Under the pieces are notes generated by a model. It was not told the DNA's origin and searched no databases. It was given only the letters and a program-made list of their open reading frames with translations. Below, one piece after another: positions 1 to 10,019 of a stretch of DNA of 64,000 nucleotides (the stretch's first letter is position 1; every line of letters starts with the position of its first letter). Where the stretch lies: positions 99,526,772-99,590,771 of the forward strand of contig JBCNJP010000007.1 of assembly GCA_039602395.1 (NCBI GenBank), given 5' to 3'. A program made the translations under genes and the position numbers. This stretch comes from Deinandra increscens subsp. villosa. Its lineage: Eukaryota; Streptophyta; Magnoliopsida; Asterales; Asteraceae.

Positions 1-315
1 ACCAGTGATTCATCTGGCGGTTCGAGTGGTGGCTGACCACAGTTGTGATTCGTCGCTCTTAGATCCAGGCTTTGGTGGTGTTTGAGCGTGGCTTTGGCGA
101 CGGATCTTCGCAAGCGACAGTGGTGTTTGAGGATACGGTGACAACGGAGGAACTGGGGTGGTTAGTGGGGTGCAGAGGAACCGGGGATGTGTTAGGGTTT
201 ATTTAAGTTTTTAATAGAATTACATAAAGGTCATTTTGGGCATCAAGCAATTGACTTTAAATGATAAAAAAAAAATACAAACTATTAGGATGAAGATAAA
301 GATTTTAAGAATACG
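1..315. other. Flanking DNA left of the gypsy insertion
   Basis: Moderately G+C-rich stretch (1-200) passing into A+T-rich DNA with an A-run near 270. I recognise no gene or repeat and no convincing long frame. It is the left target flank of the Ty3/gypsy insertion; its last five bases (aagaa, 316-320) are the target duplication. Confidence 0.5.
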
Positions 316-320
316 AAGAA

Positions 321-2668
321 TGTCACACCCCCAATTTCCACCTAACGGAGTTTAACCGCGTGAGGGTATGATCCAGAACAGGATCCCAGACTTCAGTTAC
401 AACCAAACATAACAGAGTTTAATTTAAGTAAATAAAGAACAGTTATTACAGACCCATAATGAATTAATGGTTCAGCGGAAGCATAAAACGGGTTACAGAC
501 ATTGTTTACAAAATGTTTAATTCAACTGATTGGAAAACATAGTTTTCAATTCCAAAAGATAACGTTCAGTACTGCCGCTGCCGGTGCCTTCGATGATCCT
601 CCTAGCGACCTGAAAAGCATTCAACAATCAAGTGTCAGCCAAGGCTGGTGAGTTCACTAAGCGGTCTACCCGTCACAAGTAGACCAAAATTTTATGATCA
701 AAGAAGGGGAAATCACAATCAATATCATAAGACCAGTAAGTTTTCCATATCGTAGGTAGCTAGCCTAATTTATGCACATTTGAATTGTTCGCAACCGAAG
801 CTGACAATGTATAGGTATTACCTACGGATTTTGCCTTCCCGTGTCCTGAAAGACCACGGAGGGTAGGGTAACATTGGTCCCAGTGCGACCGCCAGTCGGG
901 TTGGTGCATCCCGTGCACCGCTGGGCGGGGGTGTCAATCCCCAGTAGTACTACTCAACATCACCTAGCTATTCTATATTAACGGCCCGAATGTAAGGACT
1001 TTTTAGTTTATCAATCAATTCAATGATACATATGATATTTGGTCGGAAAAGTTTACTTAGTAAGAAATACCTTACCGCTGCACGTTATCATCCCTGAAAG
1101 GACATAACAACATATAGTAATGAACTCACCTTAGGTTGCTCAGCTTATTCTTCAAATAAACCCGGTTATGATTGTTAACGAGGACCTAATAATCACATTA
1201 AGGTCTTAGGTGTTAGGTTGTTTAACTTTTAGCTATACCGCTAAGACCATACCACTAGCACATTGGAAAATACGACACGACATAACGACACACGACACCG
1301 ATGGTTGATCATACACAAGTGTTTATATACATCAGGAGTCCAAGCAAGTATTATCATAGTGTAGAGCATGCAAGTCATGGCATATCATTCAAGCAAATTG
1401 TACAAGTTTGGATTCTGGTCACAGTTTCGCTAGCAGTTTCGCTAGACAGTTTCGCTAGACAGTTTCGCCGTGTACACGGGCAGCACTTTCGCTAGGCAGA
1501 GCCCGGTGACACAGTTTCGCTAGGTTAGTTTCGCTCGAAACTGTTGGCACAGTTTCGCTAGCCTAGTTTCGCCCGAAACTGGTTTGAACTTTCGTTCAAG
1601 GAATTTCGCTCAGCAGATTCGCTCGGACAGGTCTGGTCAGTTTACCTAGCGACACTATAGTTTCGCTTGACTAGTTTCGCTAGAGGGAGATAGGCACAGT
1701 TTCGCTACACAGTTTCGCCTGATGAAGGCACAGTTTCGCTAGTCGCTAGAAAAACCCGTAAATTTGCCTAAAAACTTTTCTAACAGCTTCTGTATCACAT
1801 GCAAATCAATATCTAGCATACCTAAACGTTTACTAACATCATGGGAGCAATTCTAACACCTTAAACACGGATTCTAGTCATCAATTTGCCAAGAACACAA
1901 TTTCACATAAAGGAACATAATTAGCATGGATCTTCAAATTAACATGGCAAGATACAGAATTGATGTTAAGTCTAGCATCCCTAAGCATCATGGCAGTAGC
2001 AGAAGTCGTTGCATGTGGATTTTAAGCATACATTTTAGTTTAACATACAAGAAATGCATAAAGGTGGTTCATGTGACTCACGGATGATCTCCTATGCTCA
2101 AAAGGATGGAAACTTGGGGCTGGAATCTCGGTTTCTCGTGTCGTTTTCTGCTGGCCAGAAGTTACAGGAGTAGGAGAATGCAGATGTGTGTGTGTTTTGA
2201 GTGAGGTGAGTAAAATGAGAGAGTTGGCTTGGGTTTTCTATATGTAGGGGGCCAGTTTCGCCCGCAATTTCGCTGGCAGTTTCGCCGGCCACGCGAAACT
2301 GGTCCAGCAGACCAAGAGCTTTAGCTACCGGGCGAAACTGTAATTTCGCTCGGTAGTTTCGCTGGCTTCTTAAAAGGGTAAATTTCATTCTAAGTAAGGT
2401 AAGCACGTTTTCTCGATAAATCACATAATTTCACAATGAATTAATTAAGCATGTTGCATAACTTCACACAGTGGTAATGAGCAAATAATCATATAACACA
2501 TATGGTCGGGTTCGGTGATCAACCAAAGGTCGTGGACGTATCCGGTCTAGGTAAGCATTAATTAATTAATTACTACTAGTAATGTGACTAACGGAGTTTG
2601 TCTAACGGAACTAATGGTATTAACGGAAGGACTTAACGGGGTTAACTTGGGAAGTTGCAGTTGTCACA
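321..2668 (-). repeat. Left LTR (3' LTR in element orientation)
   Basis: Starts TGTCACACCC and ends TTGTCACA on the plus strand. On the element's strand it runs TGTGACA...TGTGACA, so the terminal heptamer is a direct repeat. It contains a dense AGTTTCGC repeat field. The short reading frames at 1301-1495 and 2098-2424 recur in the other LTR only because the LTRs are near-identical; they match nothing I know. Confidence 0.95.
1428..1745. repeat. Clustered AGTTTCGC motif repeats in the left LTR
   Basis: About 13 exact AGTTTCGC octamers, usually inside (C)AGTTTCGCTAG, with several one-base variants (ACTTTCGCT, AGATTCGCT) and inverted copies, at irregular spacing. A smaller cluster with both orientations (GGGCGAAACTG) lies at 2247-2370. 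The spacing is too irregular for a simple satellite. Repeated short motifs in LTRs are often enhancer boxes in plant retrotransposons; that role is inferred here. Confidence 0.85.
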
Positions 2669-2677
2669 GCCTCCCCA
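2669..2677 (-). other. Polypurine tract of the gypsy element
   Basis: On the minus strand TGGGGAGGC lies directly before the 3' LTR start (TGTGACA). This is the expected position and composition for the plus-strand primer of reverse transcription. Confidence 0.8.
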
Positions 2678-2702
2678 TGTTAAGGAATTTTCGTCCCGAA
2701 AA

Positions 2703-5700
2703 TTAGCTAGTACCTTGGGTTGATGCGGAGGCTTGATCGAACAGGTGAGGATATTTCTTTCGCATCTGGTCCTCTCGTTCCCATGTGAATTCCAGTCCAC
2801 GTTTCGATTGCCATCTAACTTTGACAATTGGGATCTTGCTTCGCTTCAATGCCTTCTCTTCGCGTCCCATTATCTCAACAGGTTGTTCTACAAATCGGAG
2901 TTGCTCGTCAACGTGGAGCTCCTCGAGTGGAACTATTAAAGTGTCGTCAGCCAGACACTTCTTCAAGTTGGAAACGTGAAATACGTTATGTACTCCATCC
3001 AGTTCAGGTGGCAAGTCCAAACGATACGCCACCGTTCCAATCTTCTCGGTTATTGGGAAAGGTCCTATGTAGCGAGGGTTTAACTTCCCGCGCTTTCCAA
3101 AACGGACCACACCTTTCCAAGGCGAGACTTTTAACAATACACGGTCGCCTACTTCGAATTCTAACGGCCTTCTTCGATTGTCCGCATAACTCTTTTGTCG
3201 GTCTCTTGCAGCTTTCATGCGGTCTCTAATTTGCACAATTCTTTCAGTTGTTTCGTACACCATTTCAGGTCCAGTAAGTTGACTATCACCGACTTCAGCC
3301 CAACAGACCGGTGATCTACACTTTCGTCCATAGAGAGCCTCAAAGGGAGCGGCTCCAATACTGGAATGGTAGCTGTTGTTGTAGGAGAATTCGACCAATG
3401 CCAAGTGGGTTTCCCAGTTCTTTCCAAAATCCATTACGCACGCTCGGAGCATATCCTCAAGAGTCTGGATTGTGCGCTCTGTTTGGCCATCGGTTTGCGG
3501 ATGGTATGCGGTGCTCATATCTAAGCGAGTACCTAGCGCTGATTGTAGTGATCTCCAAAAGTGTGAAGCAAATCGGGGGTCTCGATCGGAGATAATAGAC
3601 GTGGGCACTCCGTGGAGCTTGACGATCTCGTTAATGTAGATTTGTGCCAACTTGTCAGTCTTGTCATTTTCCTTGAGGGCTATGAAATGAGCGGATTTTG
3701 TTAGTCTATCCACAATGACCCAAATCATGTCGTTTCCACGAGGTGTACGGGGCAATCCCGTGATGAAATCCATGGATATTTCCTCCCATTTCCATTCAGG
3801 AATTTTCGGTTGCTGCAATAATCCTGGAGGCTTTTGATGTTCTGCTTTGACCTTTGAGCATGTTAAGCACTTACTGACGTATGTAGCGATGTCGGCTTTC
3901 ATCTTTGGCCACCAGTATAATCCCTTCAGATCTTGGTACATTTTATCCGAACCGGGATGGACCGAATATCGAGACTTGTGAGCTTCGTCCATCACCAGCT
4001 CTCGAAGGTTTCCATGAAGAGGTACCCAAATACGATCCTTGTAGTAGCGGAGTCCATCTGACTTAACCTCCGAAGTTCCATCTATGCCATTTAAGGATTC
4101 AGACTCGAAATTTTCTTCTTTCAAGGCTTCTTTCTGGGCATCCTGAATTCTATCCGGTAACCCAGCATGGATCGTAAGTTGTAGAGCTCGGACCCTTCTA
4201 GGTTTAGCATATTCCTTTCTACTCAAAGCGTCAGCCACAACGTTGGCCTTGCCTGGGTGATACTTTATTGCCAAGTCGTAGTCGTTAAGCACCTCGATCC
4301 ACCTACGCTGTCTCATGTTGAGATCTTTCTGTCCCATTATATGTTGGAGGCTTTTATGATCAGTAAATATCGTGCATTTGGTACCGTACAGGTAGTGTCT
4401 CCAAAACTTTAAGGCGAATACGACAGCTCCTAACTCCAGGTCATGGGTCGTGTAATTCTTTTCGTGAGTCTTTAGCTGCCTTGACCCGTAAGCAATGACC
4501 TTACCTCTTTGCATTAGAACACATCCGAGTCCTTGGAGAGAAGCGTCACAATAGACCTCGAAGTCGTCGACACCATCTGGTAGAGATAACACAGGCGCGG
4601 TACAAAGTTTTTCTTTCAATGTCTGAAAAGCTGTTTCTTCTTTCTCACCCCATCGGTACTGAACACCTTTATGCGTAAGAGCGGTTAACGGTTGGGCTAT
4701 TTGAGAAAATCCCTGGATGAAACGACGGTAGTAACCCGCTAACCCCAGAAATTGCCGAGTTTCCGTTGGTGCTCGTGGTGTAGACCAATTCTTGATCGCT
4801 TCTACCTTGGATGGGTCAACATGAATACCCTGCTCGTTGACGATGTGGCCTAGAAATTGGACTTCTCGGATCCAAAAATCACATTTGGAGAACTTGGCGT
4901 AGAGTTGCTCCTTCCTTAACAACTCTAATATTAACCGCAGGTGTTGCTCGTGCTCTTCTTTTGTCCTCGAATAAACGAGTATGTCGTCGATGAAAACAAT
5001 TACGAACTGGTCAAGGTAAGGTTTGCACACGCGATTCATGAGGTCCATGAACACCGCCGGTGCATTTGTTAAGCCGAAAGGCATGACTAGGAACTCGTAA
5101 TGACCGTAACACGTTCTGAAAGCCGTCTTTGAAATGTCCTCCTCGCGGACTCTGAGTTGGTGATACCCGGATCTTAAGTCGATTTTTGAGAAGTAACTGG
5201 ATCCTTGCAGTTGGTCGAATAGGTCGTCGATCCGAGGGAGAGGATATCGGTTCTTAATAGTGACTTTGTTGAGCTCGCGGTAATCTATGCACATCCTGAA
5301 CGTCCCATCTTTCTTTTTGACGAATAGAACTGGCGCGCCCCATGGCGATGAGCTAGGCCTGATAAAACCTTTATCTAACAGTTCTTGTAGTTGAGTGGAT
5401 AACTCGTGTAATTCGTTCACCGCCAGACGATACGGAGCTCGGGCAACCGGAGCTGCACCGGGAACAAGGTCGATTCCGAACTCGACTTGTCTATGCGGAG
5501 GTAGGCCAGGTAATTCCTCCGGGAATACATCGGAAAAATCGCGAACTATCGGAAAATCTTCAATTTTCTTTGCTGCGAGGCTTTGATCCGTAACCGTTGC
5601 CAGAATGGCCACGTGCCCTTTTCGAAGGTACTTCTGTGCCTTGAGGTAAGATATAATTCCGGAAACAGTACCTCCCTTTTCACCCTGAATCGAGAGTACT

Positions 5701-7280
5701 TCTCCGTTCGCGATGGGTATGCGTATGACTTTCTCTTGGCAAATGAGTTCGGCGCGTTGCGAGGACAACCAATCCATACCAATTATCACGTCAAAACCAC
5801 CGATTGTGAAAGGCATCAAATCTATGTTGAACTTATGACCTGAGAGCTCTAGGGTACAATCCTTAACTATATGCGTTGCATCAATAAGTTTACCGTTAGC
5901 TAATTCGACAGTGTACTTAGCTCCTAGGGTTTCTGTCTTGGCCTTTATCATTTTGCAGAACTTAGTTGAAATGAAACTTTTCTCGGCACCCGAATCAAAT
6001 AAAACATTCGCAAAATAGTTGTTGAGGAGAAACTTACCGGTAATCACATTGGCGTCTTCTCTTGCTTCACCGGAACCCATGACGAATGCTCGTCCGCGGC
6101 CACCATTTCCATTATCACCACCATTGTTGTTATTGTTGTTGTTGTTGTGGCGGTCGTTGTTGTTATCTTTCCCACCTCTCTTTAGCTGGGGGCAGTCTTT
6201 CTTCAAGTGCCCAGGTTTTCCGCACTCATAACAACCACGGGGGCCTTCAGGGTTCTGCCTTGCCCGGTTGAGTAGTTCACCCCGACAATTCTTGGCAAGG
6301 TGCCCCGATTTTCCACATCTCTCACAGACTGGTCGGCCACATTCACCAGGGTGGTGCTTGCTACATTTGCTGCAGTAGGGTAACTTTCCTTTATACCCAC
6401 TAGCGCCTTGCCCGCTGCTACCTTGTCGGTTTTGGTTGTTGCCACCGCCACCGTTGTTACCGTAACCCCCTTTGGAGTTATCAAACTTCCTGTTCTGATT
6501 CTGAGAGTTTGAGGACCTCCCAGTGTTGTTGCCAGAATTCGCGAGGTGGCTTGGCTCCTCGTCTCTCTGCCTCTTCCCGTCTAGGGCAGCCTTTGGGGTC
6601 TTTCTGGGTGGCAAAGTTCCTTGAGCCACTGCCTGATCAGTTAGTTTGTGCGCCAGCCGGATGGCCTGTCGCACATATGTGGGATTAGATGAGGTCACCA
6701 TGCCTTTGATCTGTGGTACCAGTCCTTCCACATACAACTCGATTCGCTTGTACTCAGCATCCACCATTGTTGGACAGAGTCGGGAATACGCTTGATAACG
6801 GTCGGTGTATTCCTCTATCTCAGAACCTTCCATCTTGCAGTTTCCAAATTCCACTTCCATTCTTCTGACTTGATCACGAGGACAATACTCCTCCATGATC
6901 GCCTCTCGGAATTCTTGCCATGTCATGGCGTTTGCTTCGTTCAATCCCAAAATTTGAATCTGAGCATTCCACCATGTCAATGCGGAATCCTCAAGTGTGC
7001 CTGTAGCATACTTCACCTTATCCCCGTCTGGGCAGTTACACATTAGAAATACCTTCTCTGACTTTTCAATCCATCTAAGTAGACCCACAGCACCTTCGTC
7101 ACCTTTGAACACTATTGGCTTACAATCCATAAAGGCTTTGAATGTGCATTGAGGCGGTTGACCTTGGAAATGTTGTTGAGCGGCTGCTAGGGCTGCTGCA
7201 ACTCCCTGATTGATCATATTCTGAACCTGTGCAGCTGTGAAGGTTCCTGGTTGGGTTTCGGGTTCTCTCCGCGGAGGCAT
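2703..7280 (-). CDS. Gag-pol polyprotein of the Ty3/gypsy chromovirus
   Basis: One open frame of 1525 codons from the first ATG (MPPRREPETQPG) to the stop; upstream in-frame codons begin only with TTG. Order seen: retrotransposon Gag domain; CCHC zinc knuckles at about 320-333 and 350-363 (CYECGKPGHLKKDC); aspartic protease active site VLFDSGAE near 426; reverse transcriptase with FIDDILVYS near 761; RNase H beginning YCDASLQGLGC near 905; integrase HHCC finger (about 1105-1150) and DD35E core (SMDFITGLP, ISDRDPRF, QTDGQTER); GPY/F module (LNPRYIGPFPI); and a chromodomain-like tail near 1470-1520 (FTWEREDQMRKKYPHLF). No frameshift or stop and all catalytic residues checked are present, so the protein should be functional. 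A glycine/asparagine-rich linker sits between the knuckles and the protease. Confidence 0.96.
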   Translation of the reverse strand: MPPRREPETQPGTFTAAQVQNMINQGVAAALAAAQQHFQGQPPQCTFKAFMDCKPIVFKGDEGAVGLLRWIEKSEKVFLMCNCPDGDKVKYATGTLEDSALTWWNAQIQILGLNEANAMTWQEFREAIMEEYCPRDQVRRMEVEFGNCKMEGSEIEEYTDRYQAYSRLCPTMVDAEYKRIELYVEGLVPQIKGMVTSSNPTYVRQAIRLAHKLTDQAVAQGTLPPRKTPKAALDGKRQRDEEPSHLANSGNNTGRSSNSQNQNRKFDNSKGGYGNNGGGGNNQNRQGSSGQGASGYKGKLPYCSKCSKHHPGECGRPVCERCGKSGHLAKNCRGELLNRARQNPEGPRGCYECGKPGHLKKDCPQLKRGGKDNNNDRHNNNNNNNNGGDNGNGGRGRAFVMGSGEAREDANVITGKFLLNNYFANVLFDSGAEKSFISTKFCKMIKAKTETLGAKYTVELANGKLIDATHIVKDCTLELSGHKFNIDLMPFTIGGFDVIIGMDWLSSQRAELICQEKVIRIPIANGEVLSIQGEKGGTVSGIISYLKAQKYLRKGHVAILATVTDQSLAAKKIEDFPIVRDFSDVFPEELPGLPPHRQVEFGIDLVPGAAPVARAPYRLAVNELHELSTQLQELLDKGFIRPSSSPWGAPVLFVKKKDGTFRMCIDYRELNKVTIKNRYPLPRIDDLFDQLQGSSYFSKIDLRSGYHQLRVREEDISKTAFRTCYGHYEFLVMPFGLTNAPAVFMDLMNRVCKPYLDQFVIVFIDDILVYSRTKEEHEQHLRLILELLRKEQLYAKFSKCDFWIREVQFLGHIVNEQGIHVDPSKVEAIKNWSTPRAPTETRQFLGLAGYYRRFIQGFSQIAQPLTALTHKGVQYRWGEKEETAFQTLKEKLCTAPVLSLPDGVDDFEVYCDASLQGLGCVLMQRGKVIAYGSRQLKTHEKNYTTHDLELGAVVFALKFWRHYLYGTKCTIFTDHKSLQHIMGQKDLNMRQRRWIEVLNDYDLAIKYHPGKANVVADALSRKEYAKPRRVRALQLTIHAGLPDRIQDAQKEALKEENFESESLNGIDGTSEVKSDGLRYYKDRIWVPLHGNLRELVMDEAHKSRYSVHPGSDKMYQDLKGLYWWPKMKADIATYVSKCLTCSKVKAEHQKPPGLLQQPKIPEWKWEEISMDFITGLPRTPRGNDMIWVIVDRLTKSAHFIALKENDKTDKLAQIYINEIVKLHGVPTSIISDRDPRFASHFWRSLQSALGTRLDMSTAYHPQTDGQTERTIQTLEDMLRACVMDFGKNWETHLALVEFSYNNSYHSSIGAAPFEALYGRKCRSPVCWAEVGDSQLTGPEMVYETTERIVQIRDRMKAARDRQKSYADNRRRPLEFEVGDRVLLKVSPWKGVVRFGKRGKLNPRYIGPFPITEKIGTVAYRLDLPPELDGVHNVFHVSNLKKCLADDTLIVPLEELHVDEQLRFVEQPVEIMGREEKALKRSKIPIVKVRWQSKRGLEFTWEREDQMRKKYPHLFDQASASTQGTS

Positions 7281-7586
7281 GATTTCTAGCAAATCAATGC
7301 AAAGCTTCCAAAGGTTAGTATACCCAATACTAGAAAGTTGTTAAGTTCCGTTAATTGTTACATACTAGTATAATTCACATTAAGGCACTCATTTACATGA
7401 TTAGTGAAAAGAATAATTTCCACCCGAAATTTTCAGGTTTTCATACCGTCACAGGACAAGGATTCTAAATGAGGATCATCTTCAGCACGCGGGGCAGTAC
7501 TTTGCGGAACGGGTTGTAACCAAAGTTTTCAAAAACAGTTACAGTTCAGAAATTTTACTTTTGAAAAATGTTCTGGTTCGCTGTAA

Positions 7587-7604
7587 CCAAGGGCTCTGAT
7601 ACCA
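7587..7604 (-). other. Primer-binding site (initiator tRNA-Met)
   Basis: Minus strand reads TGGTATCAGAGCCCTTGG, three bases (gat) inside the 5' LTR. The first 12 bases match the complement of the 3' end of plant initiator tRNA-Met, the usual primer for chromoviruses. Confidence 0.9.
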
Positions 7605-7607
7605 ATC

Positions 7608-9955
7608 TGTCACACCCCCAATTTCCACCTAACGGAGTTTAACCGCGTGAGGGTATGATCCAGACCAGGATCCCAGACTTCAGTTACAACCAAACATAAC
7701 AGAGTTTAATTTAAGTAAATAAAGAACAGTTATTACAGACCCATAATGAATTAATGGTTCAGCGGAAGCATAAAACGGGTTACAGACATTGTTTACAAAA
7801 TGTTTAATTCAACTGATTGGAAAACATAGTTTTCAATTCCAAAAGATAACGTTCAGTACTGCCGCTGCCGGTGCCTTCGATGATCCTCCTAGCGACCTGA
7901 AAAGCATTCAACAATCAAGTGTCAGCCAAGGCTGGTGAGTTCACTAAGCGGTCTACCCGTCACAAGTAGACCAAAATTTTATGATCAAAGAAGGGGAAAT
8001 CACAATCAATATCATAAGACCAGTAAGTTTTCCATATCGTAGGTAGCTAGCCTAATTTACGCACATTTGAATTGTTCGCAACCGAAGCTGACAATGTATA
8101 GGTATTACCTACGGATTTTGCCTTCCCGTGTCCTGAAAGACCACGGAGGGTAGGGTAACATTGGTCCCAGTCCGACCGCCAGTCGGGTTGGTGCATCCCG
8201 TGCACCGCTGGGCGGGGGTGTCAATCCCCAGTAGTACTACTCAACATCACCTAGCTATTCTATATTAACGGCCCGAATGTAAGGACTTTTTAGTTTATCA
8301 ATCAATTCAATGATACATATGATATTTGGTCGGAAAAGTTTACTTAGTAAGAAATACCTTACCGCTGCACGTTATCATCCCTGAAAGGACATAACAACAT
8401 ATAGTAATGAACTCACCTTAGGTTGCTCAGCTTATTCTTCAAATAAACCCGGTTATGATTGTTAACGAGGACCTAATAATCACATTAAGGTCTTAGGTGT
8501 TAGGTTGTTTAACTTTTAGCTATACCGCTAAGACCATACCACTAGCACATTGGAAAATACGACACGACATAACGACACACGACACCGATGGTTGATCATA
8601 CACAAGTGTTTATATACATCAGGAGTCCAAGCAAGTATTATCATAGTGTAGAGCATGCAAGTCATGGCATATCATTCAAGCAAATTGTACAAGTTTGGAT
8701 TCTGGTCACAGTTTCGCTAGCAGTTTCGCTAGACAGTTTCGCTAGACAGTTTCGCCGTGTACACGGGCAGCACTTTCGCTAGGCAGAGCCCGGTGACACA
8801 GTTTCGCTAGGTTAGTTTCGCTCGAAACTGTTGGCACAGTTTCGCTAGCCTAGTTTCGCCCGAAACTGGTTTGAACTTTCGTTCAAGGAATTTCGCTCAG
8901 CAGATTCGCTCGGACAGGTCTGGTCAGTTTACCTAGCGACACTATAGTTTCGCTTGACTAGTTTCGCTAGAGGGAGATAGGCACAGTTTCGCTACACAGT
9001 TTCGCCTGATGAAGGCACAGTTTCGCTAGTCGCTAGAAAAACCCGTAAATTTGCCTAAAAACTTTTCTAACAGCTTCTGTATCACATGCAAATCAATATC
9101 TAGCATACCTAAACGTTTACTAACATCATGGGAGCAATTCTAACACCTTAAACACGGATTCTAGTCATCAATTTGCCAAGAACACAATTTCACATAAAGG
9201 AACATAATTAGCATGGATCTTCAAATTAACATGGCAAGATACAGAATTGATGTTAAGTCTAGCATCCCTAAGCATCATGGCAGTAGCAGAAGTCGTTGCA
9301 TGTGGATTTTAAGCATACATTTTAGTTTAACATACAAGAAATGCATAAAGGTGGTTCATGTGACTCACGGATGATCTCCTATGCTCAAAAGGATGGAAAC
9401 TTGGGGCTGGAATCTCGGTTTCTCGTGTCGTTTTCTGCTGGCCAGAAGTTACAGGAGTAGGAGAATGCAGATGTGTGTGTGTTTTGAGTGAGGTGAGTAA
9501 AATGAGAGAGTTGGCTTGGGTTTTCTATATGTAGGGGGCCAGTTTCGCCCGCAATTTCGCTGGCAGTTTCGCCGGCCACGCGAAACTGGTCCAGCAGACC
9601 AAGAGCTTTAGCTACCGGGCGAAACTGTAATTTCGCTCGGTAGTTTCGCTGGCTTCTTAAAAGGGTAAATTTCATTCTAAGTAAGGTAAGCACGTTTTCT
9701 CGATAAATCACATAATTTCACAATGAATTAATTAAGCATGTTGCATAACTTCACACAGTGGTAATGAGCAAATAATCATATAACACATATGGTCGGGTTC
9801 GGTGATCAACCAAAGGTCGTGGACGTATCCGGTCTAGGTAAGCATTAATTAATTAATTACTACTAGTAATGTGACTAACGGAGTTTGTCTAACGGAACTA
9901 ATGGTATTAACGGAAGGACTTAACGGGGTTAACTTGGGAAGTTGCAGTTGTCACA
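7608..9955 (-). repeat. Right LTR (5' LTR, promoter-bearing copy)
   Basis: Second copy of the LTR at a 7287-bp offset. It adjoins the primer-binding site, so it is the 5' LTR and should carry the promoter used for minus-strand transcription. Differences from the left copy noticed: gaacagg/gaccagg near 377, tatgcac/tacgcac near 773, and gtgcgac/gtccgac near 884 (left-copy coordinates). Confidence 0.95.
8715..9032. repeat. Clustered AGTTTCGC motif repeats in the right LTR
   Basis: Same motif field as at 1428-1745, in the LTR that should drive transcription; the smaller second cluster is near 9534-9657. The copy-by-copy arrangement looks identical in both LTRs, as expected from recent reverse transcription. 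Confidence 0.85.
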
Positions 9956-10019
9956 AAGAAAAATGACAAAAAGTGACAAACCATGTAAACGAAAATGAAA
10001 TTTAACTCAAACATAAAAA

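Larger units (their letters stand above)
321..9955 (-). mobile_element. Complete, young Ty3/gypsy chromovirus (Tekay/Del-like)
   Basis: A full-length LTR retrotransposon reading on the minus strand. Seen: two 2348-bp direct repeats (321-2668 and 7608-9955) with TG...CA ends, a perfect 5-bp target duplication aagaa (316-320, 9956-9960), a primer-binding site complementary to initiator tRNA-Met, a polypurine tract, and one uninterrupted gag-pol frame. The LTR copies align at a constant 7287-bp offset with no indel; by eye I found only about three substitutions. Family knowledge: integrase after RNase H plus a C-terminal chromodomain marks a Ty3/gypsy chromovirus, and the tail motifs look like the Tekay/Del clade. 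Inference: recently inserted and potentially autonomous. Confidence 0.95.

Noticed and set aside
1301..1495. Short reading frame in the LTR, repeated at 8588-8782 (and 2098-2424 / 9385-9711)
   Set aside because: The repetition only reflects LTR identity; no known protein features, and 2098-2424 runs through the AGTTTCGC repeats.
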